From: Aphanothece sacrum FPU1
GTDB taxonomy: Bacteria; Cyanobacteriota; Cyanobacteriia; Cyanobacteriales; Microcystaceae
Assembly (NCBI RefSeq): GCF_003864295.1
Contig: NZ_BDQK01000003.1
Span: forward strand, 1 to 64,000
DNA length: 64,000 nucleotides
Direction: 5' to 3'
Shown: positions 9,070 to 17,901 of the stretch, piece after piece
Position numbering within the stretch: position 1 is the first letter of the stretch
How the letters are laid out: every line of letters begins with the position of its first letter
The notes under the pieces: model-generated
Seen by the model: only the letters and a program-made list of their open reading frames with translations
What the model was told of the DNA's origin: nothing
Databases searched by the model: none
Translations under genes and position numbers: made by a program

Positions 9070-11364
9070 ATGAAATGGCATTATTGGCTAATCTTTCCCT
9101 TAATTTTCTTTGTCAAAGGAGCAAATGCTCCTATTGATAAAAACATCGACTTAAATCAATTATCGGGTAATATTCAATTAACCCTTAAACATGGAATTTG
9201 GAAACTGTGGGAAGAAAAGCCAGTCTATCAAGATATTACCCTAGATTTAGTCTGTGATCGCGGTAATTGTCAACCCGAAGTATGGGGTTACGCGCCTAAA
9301 TTTAACCAAGATGTTGATAACCAAGGAACCCTCGAAACTAACAATTTAGAACCTCCACCTATTATTAATTTACCGTTCAAATTTAATCAATCTCTCGATG
9401 CTTGGCGGTTAAAAATCAAAATGCAAATTCAATTTAATCCTTGGCAAAATGATAGTCAAGAAGCTATTTATGAGATTGAATTAGTTCCTCAAAAAGGCAA
9501 AATTTTAGGCAGTTATCAAGGAACATTTAATCAACGTTTTTTACAAGGTGCTGTCACCGGAAATATGAGCCCTCATTGGCCTATTCCTATCAGTAATCAT
9601 CGTCCTATTACCCCTTTAGAACATCCCCGTCTTATTTTTCGCAAAGATGAATTACCTAAATTAAAAGAAACCGCTAAAACTGCTACTGGAAAAGCTATTT
9701 TAGCTCAACTTCAAAAGACTCTTAAACAACCAATTTATTATGACGGATATGTACCCAATGGAGGATATCACGCGGTAGGAAATTGTTTTTTAGCTCTTAT
9801 TAACGACGATCAAAAAGCAGCAGAAACAGGCTGGAAACTAACAGAAACTTCTCTGAAAAATCCTGGCCGTCGTATATTAGAACAGTCCCCAATTGTGGCC
9901 GGTGTTGCCTTAGCTTATGATCTATGTTATCCTATGTGGAATCAACCACAAATCACCCAAGTTACTAAATGGTTAGAAGGACAAACCAGTAGGTTAATTA
10001 AAGGGGACTCACCGCGCAATGGTTGGAATAGTCAACCCGCAAGTAATTGGAATGCTAGGGCGCGAGGGGCAGCAGGTTTAGGTGCTTTAGCTATTCTCGA
10101 TGAACCTATCACTAAACGTCAAAAAATTAAGGGATATATTAAACTATCTGAACGTCATATTAAACGTTATTTAAGTAGTGCTATTGGCGATCGCGGTTTC
10201 GGAATAGAAGGAGATCATTACACCACAGAACCATTTGTTTTGTCCATGTTTCCCTTTTTACAAGCTTATCGTAATGTGATGGGTCAAGATTTAGTTACAG
10301 GTTCTCCTGCTCAATGGATTTTACCTCATTATGTAATGCGAATGATTGAAGATAATGGAGAATTAAAGGTAGCAACTTATGGACGACACCGTTATTATGG
10401 AGGAAGTTCTCTTTTTTCTTTAGGAATCCCTACCGTTTCTGATGAATTTTTGCCTGGAATTATGGAGCTATTTAATCGCTATTTGGGCAGTAAAGGTAAT
10501 CGAACTTTTGGCATTAATAGTCCTGAACAAGCTCCTTTTATATTCAGTAAATATAATAACACAATTGTCACACAAAATCCAGTTAAAACTTTTAATAAAA
10601 TATTAGTAGATGAGCAAAAAGGCTTTTATAATTTTCGTAATGAATGGCAAGATAAAGATGACTTTGTCGCTAATATTTACTTAAAAAAACAAGTTATTGG
10701 AGGTACTTGGTCATTTCCTGACGTGGGAAGTTTTCGTATTTGGGGTTTAGGAGGACATTGGGCTAATTCAGGGGAATCTGAAGCCAAATGGGATGAGGAA
10801 AATGTGGTAGTAATACCAAAAAGTCGGCCTTGGAAAGTATCAAATCTTAGTTTTTTTGCCTCTCGTCCTAATGGTTCAGGAATTGTTAGTTTAACGACTG
10901 ATGCTATTGTTAATAAAGAAAGTAATCCTCCTCTTGGAATTCAGGGGTTACGCTCTTTTGCTGTTGACTATAGTGGTGCATCTGGGGTTCCTGGTTTATT
11001 TGTTGTAGTAGATAAATTTATGGGTTCAGTTGAAGCTGAGGAATTTAAAGAAAAAGTTTGGGTGATGCACACGGAAGGAAATGTAACTATTGAGGGTAAA
11101 AGTTTTATAATTAAAGCTAATAATGGGGCGACAATGAAAGGAACTTTTGTCGCTCCTTCTCAAGTTAAAATCAGTGTTGAAAAAACAAATAAAGGAAGTA
11201 AAATATTAGCTAGAGGAGGTAATGAATTTTTTATTATTATGACAGTTCAAAAGGGATCATACCCTGAGATTAAAGTGATAGGAACAGGTTTAAACTCTGA
11301 AATTAAAATAGGTAATCAACAAATTTATTTTAGTCAAAATAGAATATTTTTATTTGAATTTTAA
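9070..11364 (+). CDS. Secreted heparinase II/III-like protein (putative polysaccharide lyase)
   Basis: 764-aa protein with a signal peptide (WLIFPLIFFVKGANA, cleavage near residue 20). The central part resembles heparinase/alginate-lyase folds: PRLIFRKDELPKLKETA begins an alpha/alpha barrel, with AVGNCFLALINDDQ, RARGAAGLGALAI and GDRGFGIEGDHYTTEP following. The C-terminal third is beta-rich (about 520-764). By analogy it would cleave uronic-acid polysaccharides in the periplasm or outside the cell, but I cannot confirm catalytic Tyr/His positions, so activity is inference. Two base pairs separate it from the upstream flavoprotein gene. Confidence 0.65.
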   Translation: MKWHYWLIFPLIFFVKGANAPIDKNIDLNQLSGNIQLTLKHGIWKLWEEKPVYQDITLDLVCDRGNCQPEVWGYAPKFNQDVDNQGTLETNNLEPPPIINLPFKFNQSLDAWRLKIKMQIQFNPWQNDSQEAIYEIELVPQKGKILGSYQGTFNQRFLQGAVTGNMSPHWPIPISNHRPITPLEHPRLIFRKDELPKLKETAKTATGKAILAQLQKTLKQPIYYDGYVPNGGYHAVGNCFLALINDDQKAAETGWKLTETSLKNPGRRILEQSPIVAGVALAYDLCYPMWNQPQITQVTKWLEGQTSRLIKGDSPRNGWNSQPASNWNARARGAAGLGALAILDEPITKRQKIKGYIKLSERHIKRYLSSAIGDRGFGIEGDHYTTEPFVLSMFPFLQAYRNVMGQDLVTGSPAQWILPHYVMRMIEDNGELKVATYGRHRYYGGSSLFSLGIPTVSDEFLPGIMELFNRYLGSKGNRTFGINSPEQAPFIFSKYNNTIVTQNPVKTFNKILVDEQKGFYNFRNEWQDKDDFVANIYLKKQVIGGTWSFPDVGSFRIWGLGGHWANSGESEAKWDEENVVVIPKSRPWKVSNLSFFASRPNGSGIVSLTTDAIVNKESNPPLGIQGLRSFAVDYSGASGVPGLFVVVDKFMGSVEAEEFKEKVWVMHTEGNVTIEGKSFIIKANNGATMKGTFVAPSQVKISVEKTNKGSKILARGGNEFFIIMTVQKGSYPEIKVIGTGLNSEIKIGNQQIYFSQNRIFLFEF

Positions 11365-11414
11365 TACAAAAATTTGTACTAAGGGCTTGAGAATAAAATT
11401 ATACCAAATTAGGT

Positions 11415-11609
11415 GGTTCTACAGGACAAATTATGCTAAACTAATAGTTAATAACGCCCCTATTGCCTGATCTTATAAAAATGAAGTCCGACGAGCGCGG
11501 ACTAAATTCTAGATTGCGTAGGCAACCTTTTTTTGTATTGTAGGGGTCAACGGCCGTTGACCCCTATCTCTTATTTGTGATAATTTAGCATAACTTACCC
11601 AGTAGAACC
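11415..11609. mobile_element. MITE type A, copy 1 (195 bp)
   Basis: Terminal inverted repeats of about 29 bp: the left end reads GGTTCTAC..TTATGCTAAA and the right end is its imperfect complement, ending AGAACC at 11604-11609. Inside are the hairpins of the three-hairpin cassette (AGTCCG..CGGACT, TTGC..GCAA) and a 26-bp perfect palindrome. No coding capacity, and no clear target duplication. Further copies are at 13937-14126 and, as a single end, at 17148-17176. Confidence 0.75.
11541..11566. repeat. 26-bp perfect palindrome of the GTAGGGG family, inside MITE A
   Basis: TAGGGGTCAACGG followed directly by its exact reverse complement. A near-identical palindrome is the landing site of another MITE at 46700-46934. 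Confidence 0.8.
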
Positions 11610-11678
11610 GGAAGTTCTCCCTAAAAATAGAACAAAGTCCCCCTTAAGAAGGGGGATTTAGGGGTATCTACAATAAAA

Positions 11679-11780
11679 TTAAATAATTTTGGCTGAACGT
11701 AGACCAAAATACAATGCTAACGTCACCCCTGTAAACACGATCATGTAACCCGCAAAAGCAGCAAAAGCAAAAGTAGACAT
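11679..11780 (-). CDS. petL: Cytochrome b6f complex subunit 6 (PetL), 33 aa
   Basis: Single-pass membrane protein of 33 aa. The transmembrane segment (YMIVFTGVTLALYFGL) is followed by the conserved PetL-type ending LYFGLRSAKII. PetL is a small peripheral subunit of the thylakoid cytochrome b6f complex that stabilises the dimer. ATG at 11778-11780, with an AGGAG about 13 nt upstream. Identification rests on length, hydrophobic pattern and the FGLRxxK tail seen in cyanobacterial PetL; another small thylakoid subunit is the main alternative. It is divergent from aroB. Confidence 0.75.
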   Translation of the reverse strand: MSTFAFAAFAGYMIVFTGVTLALYFGLRSAKII

Positions 11781-11880
11781 AATTATTAAATAACTCCTGA
11801 TCAGATTATCTTTGTTATTGTACTTCCCAATTGACCCTATTTTTACCGAGCAATTGAAAATTATCCATTATTGAACTTCT

Positions 11881-12975
11881 ATGTCTTCAGTTATTCCTGT
11901 TACTTTACCCCATACCGCTTACGAAATTGTTATCACGTCGGGATGTCTTCCTCAGTTGGGGGAATATCTCAACCACCTAAAATTAGGCCAAAAAATTCTC
12001 GTTATCTCCAACCCCGAAATTTACGATTATTACGGGGATATAGTCGTTAATTCTCTGATTAAATCAGGATTTGAAGTCTATACTCATTTAATTCCTCCAG
12101 GAGAACCCTACAAAACCTTAGACTCTATTGCCCAAATTTATGATATTGCTTTCAAAAATCGCCTAGAACGGGCTTCAACTATGTTGGCTTTAGGGGGAGG
12201 AGTAATTGGGGATATGACAGGGTTTGCGGCGGCTACATGGCTAAGAGGAATCAATTTTATTCAGGTTCCTACCTCTTTATTGGCGATGGTAGATGCTTCT
12301 ATTGGGGGAAAAACCGGGGTTAACCATCCTCAAGGAAAAAATTTAATTGGGGCATTTTATCAACCTCGGTTAGTATTTATTGATCCTCTGGTATTAAAAA
12401 CCTTACCAGTGCGAGAATTTCGGGCAGGAATGGCAGAAGTAATTAAATATGGGGTAATTTGGGATCAGGATTTATTTAATCAATTAGAAACCCAAAAAGA
12501 ACTAGATACCTTAGAAAATTTAGAGAAAGAATTCCTACAAACAATTATTACTCGTTCTTGTCAAGCTAAGGTAGATGTAGTTAGTCAAGATGAAAAAGAA
12601 TCTGGTTTAAGGGCAATTTTGAATTATGGTCATACTCTCGGTCATGCTATCGAAAGTTTAACTGGATATAATACTATTAATCATGGGGAAGCTGTCGGAA
12701 TGGGTATGATAGCAGCAGGAAAAATTGCCTTTAAATTAGGAATGTGGACAGAAAAAGAGTCACAACGACAAGATAAATTAATTGAAAAAATAGGTCTACC
12801 TATTACAATTTCCAGTAGTTTAAATATAGCTGATGTCCTAGAGAGTTTACAAATGGATAAGAAAGTTAAAGCGGGTAAAGTTCGGTTTATTCTTCCTACA
12901 GAAATCGGAAAAGTTATTATTAGCGATCGCGTTTCTGCTGAACTTATTGAAGGGGTAATGCAAGAATTAATTTGA
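11881..12975 (+). CDS. aroB: 3-dehydroquinate synthase
   Basis: Second step of the shikimate pathway: DAHP to 3-dehydroquinate, using NAD+ and a divalent metal, in the cytosol. 364 aa, normal length. Motifs: NAD-binding [15 protein letters not shown] near 98, the lysine-rich [17 protein letters not shown], the metal-ligand Glu in GMAEVIKYG (near 186), and two metal histidines in [11 protein letters not shown] and [13 protein letters not shown] start at 11881. No aromatic pathway genes are adjacent. Confidence 0.97.
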   Translation: MSSVIPVTLPHTAYEIVITSGCLPQLGEYLNHLKLGQKILVISNPEIYDYYGDIVVNSLIKSGFEVYTHLIPPGEPYKTLDSIAQIYDIAFKNRLERASTMLALGGGVIGDMTGFAAATWLRGINFIQVPTSLLAMVDASIGGKTGVNHPQGKNLIGAFYQPRLVFIDPLVLKTLPVREFRAGMAEVIKYGVIWDQDLFNQLETQKELDTLENLEKEFLQTIITRSCQAKVDVVSQDEKESGLRAILNYGHTLGHAIESLTGYNTINHGEAVGMGMIAAGKIAFKLGMWTEKESQRQDKLIEKIGLPITISSSLNIADVLESLQMDKKVKAGKVRFILPTEIGKVIISDRVSAELIEGVMQELI

Positions 12976-13017
12976 TATGGAAATGATAACTAAATTAGAA
13001 TTAACCATTTCTTTACT

Positions 13018-13044
13018 CCTAACACCGAACTCAGGTGTGTTAGG
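13018..13044 (+). terminator. Possible terminator after aroB
   Basis: CCTAACA pairs with TGTTAGG around a 13-nt loop, about 40 bp past the aroB stop. A weak T-rich stretch (AAATTATTTT) follows. Confidence 0.4.
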
Positions 13045-13148
13045 AAATTATTTTCCAAATTCGCGTCAATAGGGTAAGGTAGTAGGAACCTTTCATAAAT
13101 CTTAATAAAAGGTTTCACTCTTACCAACTTTAATAATTCTTTCATACT

Positions 13149-13763
13149 ATGAAACTTGTAAAATTGAGCTTAGGTTTAACGACTATGGGTTGCCTTCTGT
13201 GGGTACTTTCAAGCAATTTACCAGTTAGTTCTAATGACCTAATCTCAGAATCAGGTATATCTAATTCAGTTAACCTGAAAAGTTATGGACGGGAAACCCC
13301 TAAAAAATTAGCGGGTTATATCTGGCCGACTACGGGAGTCATTACTTCTGGTTTTGGGGTACGCTGGGGTAATAATATGCACACAGGAATTGATATTGCT
13401 GGCCCTATGGGAACTCCTATTGTCGCTGCTGCTTCGGGGGTAGTCGCATTTGTAGGATGGAGTCCCGAAGGTTTGGGTAATTTAGTCGTTTTGCGACATC
13501 CAGACGGCAGTGTCACCCGTTATGGACATAATAGTCAAGTTCTAGTACGTCGCGGACAAACTGTAGAACAGGGTGAACAAATTGCTCTCATGGGTAGTAC
13601 CGGATACAGTACCGGCCCTCATTTACATTTTGAAGTTTCTCCCCAAGGAACAGTAGCGGTTAATCCTATGGGTTTTTTACCTGGATATTTAGAAGCAAAT
13701 GGCATGAAACGGGTTGCTCCTGATAGTAAAATTCTAGAAAGCGACGGCGATGGTGAAGAATAA
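13149..13763 (+). CDS. M23 family zinc metallopeptidase (LytM-like)
   Basis: 204-aa exported peptidoglycan endopeptidase or regulator. An N-terminal hydrophobic segment (LSLGLTTMGCLLWVL, about 6-20) is a signal peptide or anchor, possibly a lipobox-like AxxxC variant. The LytM domain covers about 58-175, with zinc ligands H78 and D82 in HTGID and H160 in HLHFE (H158 catalytic), and YGHNS at 125-129. All active-site residues are present, so it is probably a hydrolase. There is no LysM domain. The gene stands alone. Confidence 0.9.
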   Translation: MKLVKLSLGLTTMGCLLWVLSSNLPVSSNDLISESGISNSVNLKSYGRETPKKLAGYIWPTTGVITSGFGVRWGNNMHTGIDIAGPMGTPIVAAASGVVAFVGWSPEGLGNLVVLRHPDGSVTRYGHNSQVLVRRGQTVEQGEQIALMGSTGYSTGPHLHFEVSPQGTVAVNPMGFLPGYLEANGMKRVAPDSKILESDGDGEE

Positions 13764-13789
13764 ATAATCAGAAAAACAATGACTGACTA

Positions 13790-14297
13790 ATGGCTAAAGA
13801 TATTTTTCACAATGCTGTTAAAAATGCGTTGATAAAAGACGGTTGGAAGATCACCCATGATCCCTATCGTTTGCGTTATGGTATTGCTGATATTTATATT
13901 GATCTTGCTGCTGAAGAAGCGATCGCTGCTGAAAAAGGTTCTAGCGGACTTACTATGCTAAACTAACAATTAATAAAAGGCTAAAGCCTTAGCCTATAAA
14001 AACGAAGTCCACCTTCGTGGACGCTCATTATAGGTTGCGTAGGCAACCTTTGTTTATATAGCTTAACTATGAACGAGTTAAGGTCTCTTATTGGTAGTAA
14101 TTTAGCATAATTTGTCCGGTAGAACCGAATTTTCTGAAGAACCAGACAGAATTCTTTATTTAGCGGTTCCTCAAGATATTTATAAAACGTTTCTCTGTTT
14201 TGAACCTGCTAAAACTACTATTGATTTGAAACTATCTAAAAAGTATTCGAGTGTATTGAATAAAGAAAATTCACCCATTGAGGAATATGATAGATAG
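13790..14297 (+). pseudogene. xisH: xisH pseudogene, split and deleted by MITE A
   Basis: The start (13790-13936) reads MAKDIFHNAVKNALIKDGW and on to about codon 49, clearly XisH. After the 190-bp MITE the frame resumes at 14127 with EEPDRILYLAVPQDIYKTF, the XisH C-terminal half. About 35-40 residues between the two parts are missing, including the VEIKSF segment that carries the nuclease-fold E-x-K motif in the intact paralogue at 26479. The tail beyond about 14235 no longer resembles XisH. No xisI follows. The gene is certainly non-functional. Confidence 0.85.
13937..14126. mobile_element. MITE type A, copy 2 (190 bp), inside xisH
   Basis: Ends GGTTCTAGCGG (left) and the complement ending AGAACC at 14126, each followed inward by TATGCTAAAC or TTATGCTAAA. 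Inside are three hairpins in a row: AAGGCTAAAGCCTT, GTCCACCTTCGTGGAC and AGGTTGC..GCAACCT, then CTTAACT..AGTTAAG. It replaces part of xisH without a visible target duplication. Confidence 0.78.
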
Positions 14298-14718
14298 TTG
14301 AGTTGATTTTATCTGATAAATCACAAGAATTAGCATAAAAATTAGCTATAGTTCTCATAACATTATCTTTTGCTTTGTCTTGGGGAAGATAATCATCTTC
14401 AACAGTTATTTTTTTCTTCCAATAATCTTTAGCTTTAACTATTTTTAGAATAACTTCTATCAGTTGACGTTTTTGCTGAGGGTTTATATCTGAATTATTA
14501 TTTAATTTTTGGCATTCATTTAAAAGACTATTTATATCAGGAATAGGAACAGATAAAAATTTTTCTATCCGTTTTAGAACATTATTTTTGTTATTATTTA
14601 TGTCTTTATCATGAATAATTTCTTCGATCATATCCTGATAAACTTCTTCTAAAGCTAAAGGTTTATTTTGATAAGTAATTTTAGTTAATGATAATTCTTT
14701 TTGTAAATATTCTTGCAA
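14236..14718 (-). CDS. Unknown AT-rich ORF downstream of higA
   Basis: 160 aa, not recognised. Predicted mainly alpha-helical, Asn/Lys/Glu-rich, with ITYQNKPLALEEVYQDMIEE near the start and IYHIPQWVNFLYSIHS at the end. It lies 25 bp after higA on the same strand, where a toxin would be possible although HigB usually precedes HigA. The start is uncertain: the frame continues upstream of the TTG at 14718 (KEAYFLEPDLQEYLQ) to a stop inside higA, so it may be the tail of a longer lost gene. No function is claimed. Confidence 0.5.
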   Translation of the reverse strand: MQEYLQKELSLTKITYQNKPLALEEVYQDMIEEIIHDKDINNNKNNVLKRIEKFLSVPIPDINSLLNECQKLNNNSDINPQQKRQLIEVILKIVKAKDYWKKKITVEDDYLPQDKAKDNVMRTIANFYANSCDLSDKINSTIYHIPQWVNFLYSIHSNTF

Positions 14719-14743
14719 ATCCGGTTCTAAAAAGTAAGCTTCT

Positions 14744-15034
14744 TTATGTATCCAAAGGAGTAATCATTTCAAGACTATCCCCTAGCTTACTTCTAGCAAT
14801 TTCTAAATCATAAGCCTTTTGTAAATTCATCCAAAGATTAGGCCCCGTATTAAAAAACTTTCCTAACCTTAACGCAACTTCAGCAGTCATATTACCTTCC
14901 CTCCGAATAATTAGATTTATGTAATCTTCTGAGATCCCAATTTTTAAAGCCAATTGATCAGATTCTATACCAATTTCTTTAAGTTCATCAGCCAAAATTT
15001 CACCAGGATGAATTGGGGCATTAAAATTAGTCAT
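14744..15034 (-). CDS. higA: HigA-type antitoxin (HTH, XRE family)
   Basis: 96-aa DNA-binding antitoxin of the HigA addiction-module family. It begins with the hallmark IHPGEILADELKEIGI and has the helix-turn-helix QLALKIGISEDYINLIIRR at about 28-46, followed by MTAEVALRLGKFFNTGPNLWMNLQ. The partner HigB toxin, normally just upstream, is absent: 15035-15192 has no ORF of that kind. The gene downstream (14236-14718) is unknown. By family it would repress its own promoter. Confidence 0.9.
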   Translation of the reverse strand: MTNFNAPIHPGEILADELKEIGIESDQLALKIGISEDYINLIIRREGNMTAEVALRLGKFFNTGPNLWMNLQKAYDLEIARSKLGDSLEMITPLDT

Positions 15035-15192
15035 AATTTATACTTTAATGATAATCAACAATTTCTACATTATTAAAGATAATGCTTAAAATATGGATTT
15101 TATAAATTTTTTATCAGATATTCCCTAATGTAAGCTAGAATTATGAAGAAATCTATAGTAATGTAACTATCGCTTCTTACATATCACATCCT

Positions 15193-16986
15193 ATGTCTCT
15201 CCCCATTCGCAACGTCGCCATTATCGCCCACGTCGATCACGGTAAAACGACCCTGGTTGATGCCCTCCTCAAACAGTCTGGTATCTTCCGCGAAGGAGAA
15301 GAAGTTCCCGATTGCGTGATGGACTCCAATGCCCTCGAACGAGAACGGGGTATTACCATCCTCTCCAAAAATACCGCCGTTCACTACAAAGAAACTCTAA
15401 TTAACATTGTAGACACCCCCGGACACGCAGACTTTGGGGGAGAAGTAGAACGAGTATTAGGAATGGTTGATGGCTGTCTCTTAATTGTAGATGCCAATGA
15501 AGGCCCCATGCCTCAAACCCGTTTTGTTCTCAAAAAAGCTTTAGAAAAAGGTTTACGTCCTATTGTAGTTGTTAATAAAATCGACCGTCCCAATGTAGAC
15601 CCCCATATTGCCGTTGATAAAGTTTTTGATCTATTCGTCGAATTAGGGGCCGATGATGATCAATGTGATTTTACTACTTTATTTGCTTCCGGTATCTCAG
15701 GTTATGCCAAAGATAACCTAGAAGATGAACCCGAAGACATGAAGCCTTTATTTGAAGCGGTTTTACACCATGTTCCACCCCCGGCAGGCGACCCCACCAA
15801 ACCCCTACAACTGCAAGTAACTACCCTAGACTATTCTGAATATTTAGGACGTATTATTATCGGTCGTATCCACAATGGAGTCATCAAATCTGGACAACAA
15901 GCTGCTTTAATGAAAGAAGATGGCAGCATGGTCAGAGGAAAGATTAGTAAATTATTAGGGTTTGAAGGACTGCAACGGGTAGAAATGGCCGAAGCAAGTG
16001 CAGGTTATATTGTAGCCGTGGCCGGGTTTGCTGATGCCAATATTGGGGAAACTATAACTTGTCCCGATGAACCCCAAGCTTTACCTTTAATCAAGGTAGA
16101 CGAACCAACCCTACAGATGACATTTTCTGTTAATGACTCTCCTTTTGCGGGTCAAGAAGGAAAATTAGTCACTTCCCGACAAATACGCGATCGCTTGATG
16201 CGAGAGTTAGAAACTAACGTCGCATTACGGGTGGAAGAAACCGACTCCCCCGATAAATTTTTAGTCTCAGGACGGGGTGAACTCCATTTAGGAATTTTAA
16301 TTGAAACCATGCGTCGAGAAGGGTATGAGTTCCAAGTGGCCCAACCCCAGGTTATTTATCGCGAAGTCAACGGACAACCTTATGAACCCTTTGAATATTT
16401 AGTCTTAGATGTCCCCGAAGAAGCAGTCGGTTCTTCTATCGAACGTTTAGGACAACGGAAAGGGGAAATGAAGGATATGCAAACAGGGGTTAATGGACGT
16501 ACCCAGTTAGAGTTTGTGGTTCCTGCAAGGGGTTTATTAGGGTTTCGTGGGGAGTTTATTCGTCTGTCACGGGGCGAAGGTATTATGAACCATAGTTTCT
16601 TAGAATATCGTCCTATTTCGGGTGAGATGGCAACCCGTTTTAATGGGGTGATGATTTCTTTTGAGGAAGGAACCTCTACCTTTTATGCGATGAAAAACGC
16701 AGAAGATCGGGGAGTTTTCTTTATTATTCCGGGGACAAAAGTGTATCGCGGCATGATTATTGGTGAACATAACCGCGCTCAGGATATAGAATTAAATGTG
16801 TGCAAGACTAAGCAGTTAACAAACCATCGTGCTTCGGGTGGGGAGGAGTTAGTTCAACTACAAGCCCCCGAAGATATGAGTTTAGAACGGGCTTTAGAAT
16901 ATATTGGTTCTGATGAGTTAGTAGAAGTGACTCCAGTATCGATTCGTCTTCGGAAAATGCCAGCGAAAAAATTAGCAAAACGTTAA
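15193..16986 (+). CDS. typA: Translational GTPase TypA/BipA
   Basis: 597-aa ribosome-associated GTPase related to EF-G/LepA, needed for ribosome assembly under stress. Domain order: G domain (1-200) with P-loop AHVDHGKT (12-19), DTPGHADF and NKID; beta-barrel domain II; EF-G-like domains III and V ([27 protein letters not shown]); and the BipA-specific C-terminal domain (about 480-597). Length is standard. ATG at 15193 begins [34 protein letters not shown] hairpin follows the stop. Confidence 0.97.
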   Translation: MSLPIRNVAIIAHVDHGKTTLVDALLKQSGIFREGEEVPDCVMDSNALERERGITILSKNTAVHYKETLINIVDTPGHADFGGEVERVLGMVDGCLLIVDANEGPMPQTRFVLKKALEKGLRPIVVVNKIDRPNVDPHIAVDKVFDLFVELGADDDQCDFTTLFASGISGYAKDNLEDEPEDMKPLFEAVLHHVPPPAGDPTKPLQLQVTTLDYSEYLGRIIIGRIHNGVIKSGQQAALMKEDGSMVRGKISKLLGFEGLQRVEMAEASAGYIVAVAGFADANIGETITCPDEPQALPLIKVDEPTLQMTFSVNDSPFAGQEGKLVTSRQIRDRLMRELETNVALRVEETDSPDKFLVSGRGELHLGILIETMRREGYEFQVAQPQVIYREVNGQPYEPFEYLVLDVPEEAVGSSIERLGQRKGEMKDMQTGVNGRTQLEFVVPARGLLGFRGEFIRLSRGEGIMNHSFLEYRPISGEMATRFNGVMISFEEGTSTFYAMKNAEDRGVFFIIPGTKVYRGMIIGEHNRAQDIELNVCKTKQLTNHRASGGEELVQLQAPEDMSLERALEYIGSDELVEVTPVSIRLRKMPAKKLAKR

Positions 16987-16997
16987 AAATACAGTAG

Positions 16998-17014
16998 GGT
17001 GGGCATTGCCCACC
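16998..17014 (+). repeat. GTAGGGTGGGC hairpin after typA (dispersed repeat, likely terminator)
   Basis: GGTGGGC/GCCCACC with an ATT loop, then TTATTAATTATTT. The same palindrome occurs at 22240 and 26960, each just past a gene end. Confidence 0.65.
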
Positions 17015-17080
17015 TTATTAATTATTTAGGAATAGTATCTAGAAAAATCTATGGTTTGTAAATGTAATTTGGCGTTGAGA

Positions 17081-17158
17081 TTAACTGATATCTCCCTGTA
17101 ACTGTTTAAAGATATCACGGGCTTGATTAAGCTCGTCTAATAACTTATAGTTTAGCAT
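17081..17158 (-). pseudogene. Possible C-terminal remnant fused to a MITE A end
   Basis: A 25-codon frame whose ATG lies within the MITE terminal repeat; it then reads KLLDELNQARDIFKQLQGD and stops at 17081-17083. The helical, charged sequence looks like the tail of a real protein cut off where the MITE end begins. Family unknown. Confidence 0.3.
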
Positions 17159-17176
17159 AAGTTGTCCTGTAGAACC
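17148..17176. repeat. Solo terminal repeat of MITE type A
   Basis: TAGTTTAGCATAAGTTG followed by TCCTGTAGAACC, the right end of MITE A. No matching left end occurs in the neighbouring sequence, so it is a truncated copy. Confidence 0.65.
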
Positions 17177-17225
17177 TATTTTTCTTACAACTCATAAATT
17201 ATTGCTATAGTTGAAAAAAGGTAGT

Positions 17226-17588
17226 TCATGATTCATATTCCCATACACCTTGATTATTTTTAATTAAAGGTAATATCTCAACAACTGCATCTAGATTAAT
17301 GACTCCATAAATATGAGGAAATGTTTCTTCACTATTGACAATTAAAGAGCCTTGTGTATCACGATGAATTGGAGATTCCCATCTAACATCAGTTAATAGT
17401 TTATCAGGATTAATACTCAAGACAATTAACGAATTATAAGAGTGATAAAAAGCATTCGCCACCTTAATAACTTGAGTAATAGTAGAAGCATGAATAAACC
17501 CTTCGATGTCAAGAGATTCAGTCTTATATTCGCTCATATTTTGGGCTATTTTCCAAGATTCAGAAGTAGTAATATGAAAAATTAACAT
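17226..17588 (-). CDS. DUF952 family protein
   Basis: 120-aa cytosolic protein of the DUF952 family, related in fold to ADP-ribosyltransferase-like proteins; function unknown. Family features: IFHITTSESWKIAQ at the start, EGFIHASTITQVIKVANAFY in the middle and FPHIYGVINLDAVVEILPL near the end. The length is normal. A small 33-codon ORF ends 3 bp upstream on the same strand, and a solo MITE end lies downstream. Confidence 0.85.
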   Translation of the reverse strand: MLIFHITTSESWKIAQNMSEYKTESLDIEGFIHASTITQVIKVANAFYHSYNSLIVLSINPDKLLTDVRWESPIHRDTQGSLIVNSEETFPHIYGVINLDAVVEILPLIKNNQGVWEYES

Positions 17589-17591
17589 AAA

Positions 17592-17693
17592 TTATTCTTG
17601 AGGTTGATCAGGGATTTGATAGGTAGACAAAGTAGTAGTAGATGGGGTAGATGAGAAAATTCCAGCAATAAAGGTTATTGAAAAGGGAATCAT
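17592..17693 (-). CDS. Small ORF upstream of DUF952, doubtful
   Basis: 33 codons: a hydrophobic start (MIPFSITFIAGIF) and a Ser/Thr-rich tail. It ends 3 bp before the DUF952 start codon. No convincing ribosome binding site, and no family recognised. It may be a leader peptide, a remnant or chance. The rest of 17694-17901 holds nothing I can identify. Confidence 0.2.
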   Translation of the reverse strand: MIPFSITFIAGIFSSTPSTTTLSTYQIPDQPQE

Positions 17694-17901
17694 TGGGTTA
17701 TGATAGAAACAATCTAGAATAAAATCAGTCGATTATCTAAGGCTGTTAGTAGTTTAGAGAAAATTGAGTAACTTGTAAATTATTGCAACAAGCTATTGAC
17801 AATTTTATCAAAAGTATTCCGCCGAACGTTAGAAATGAATTAGGGATAAAGACAGTATATTCTTTGCCCCAAATGTTAGTGATTCAGTCCTTTTTACGTC
17901 A

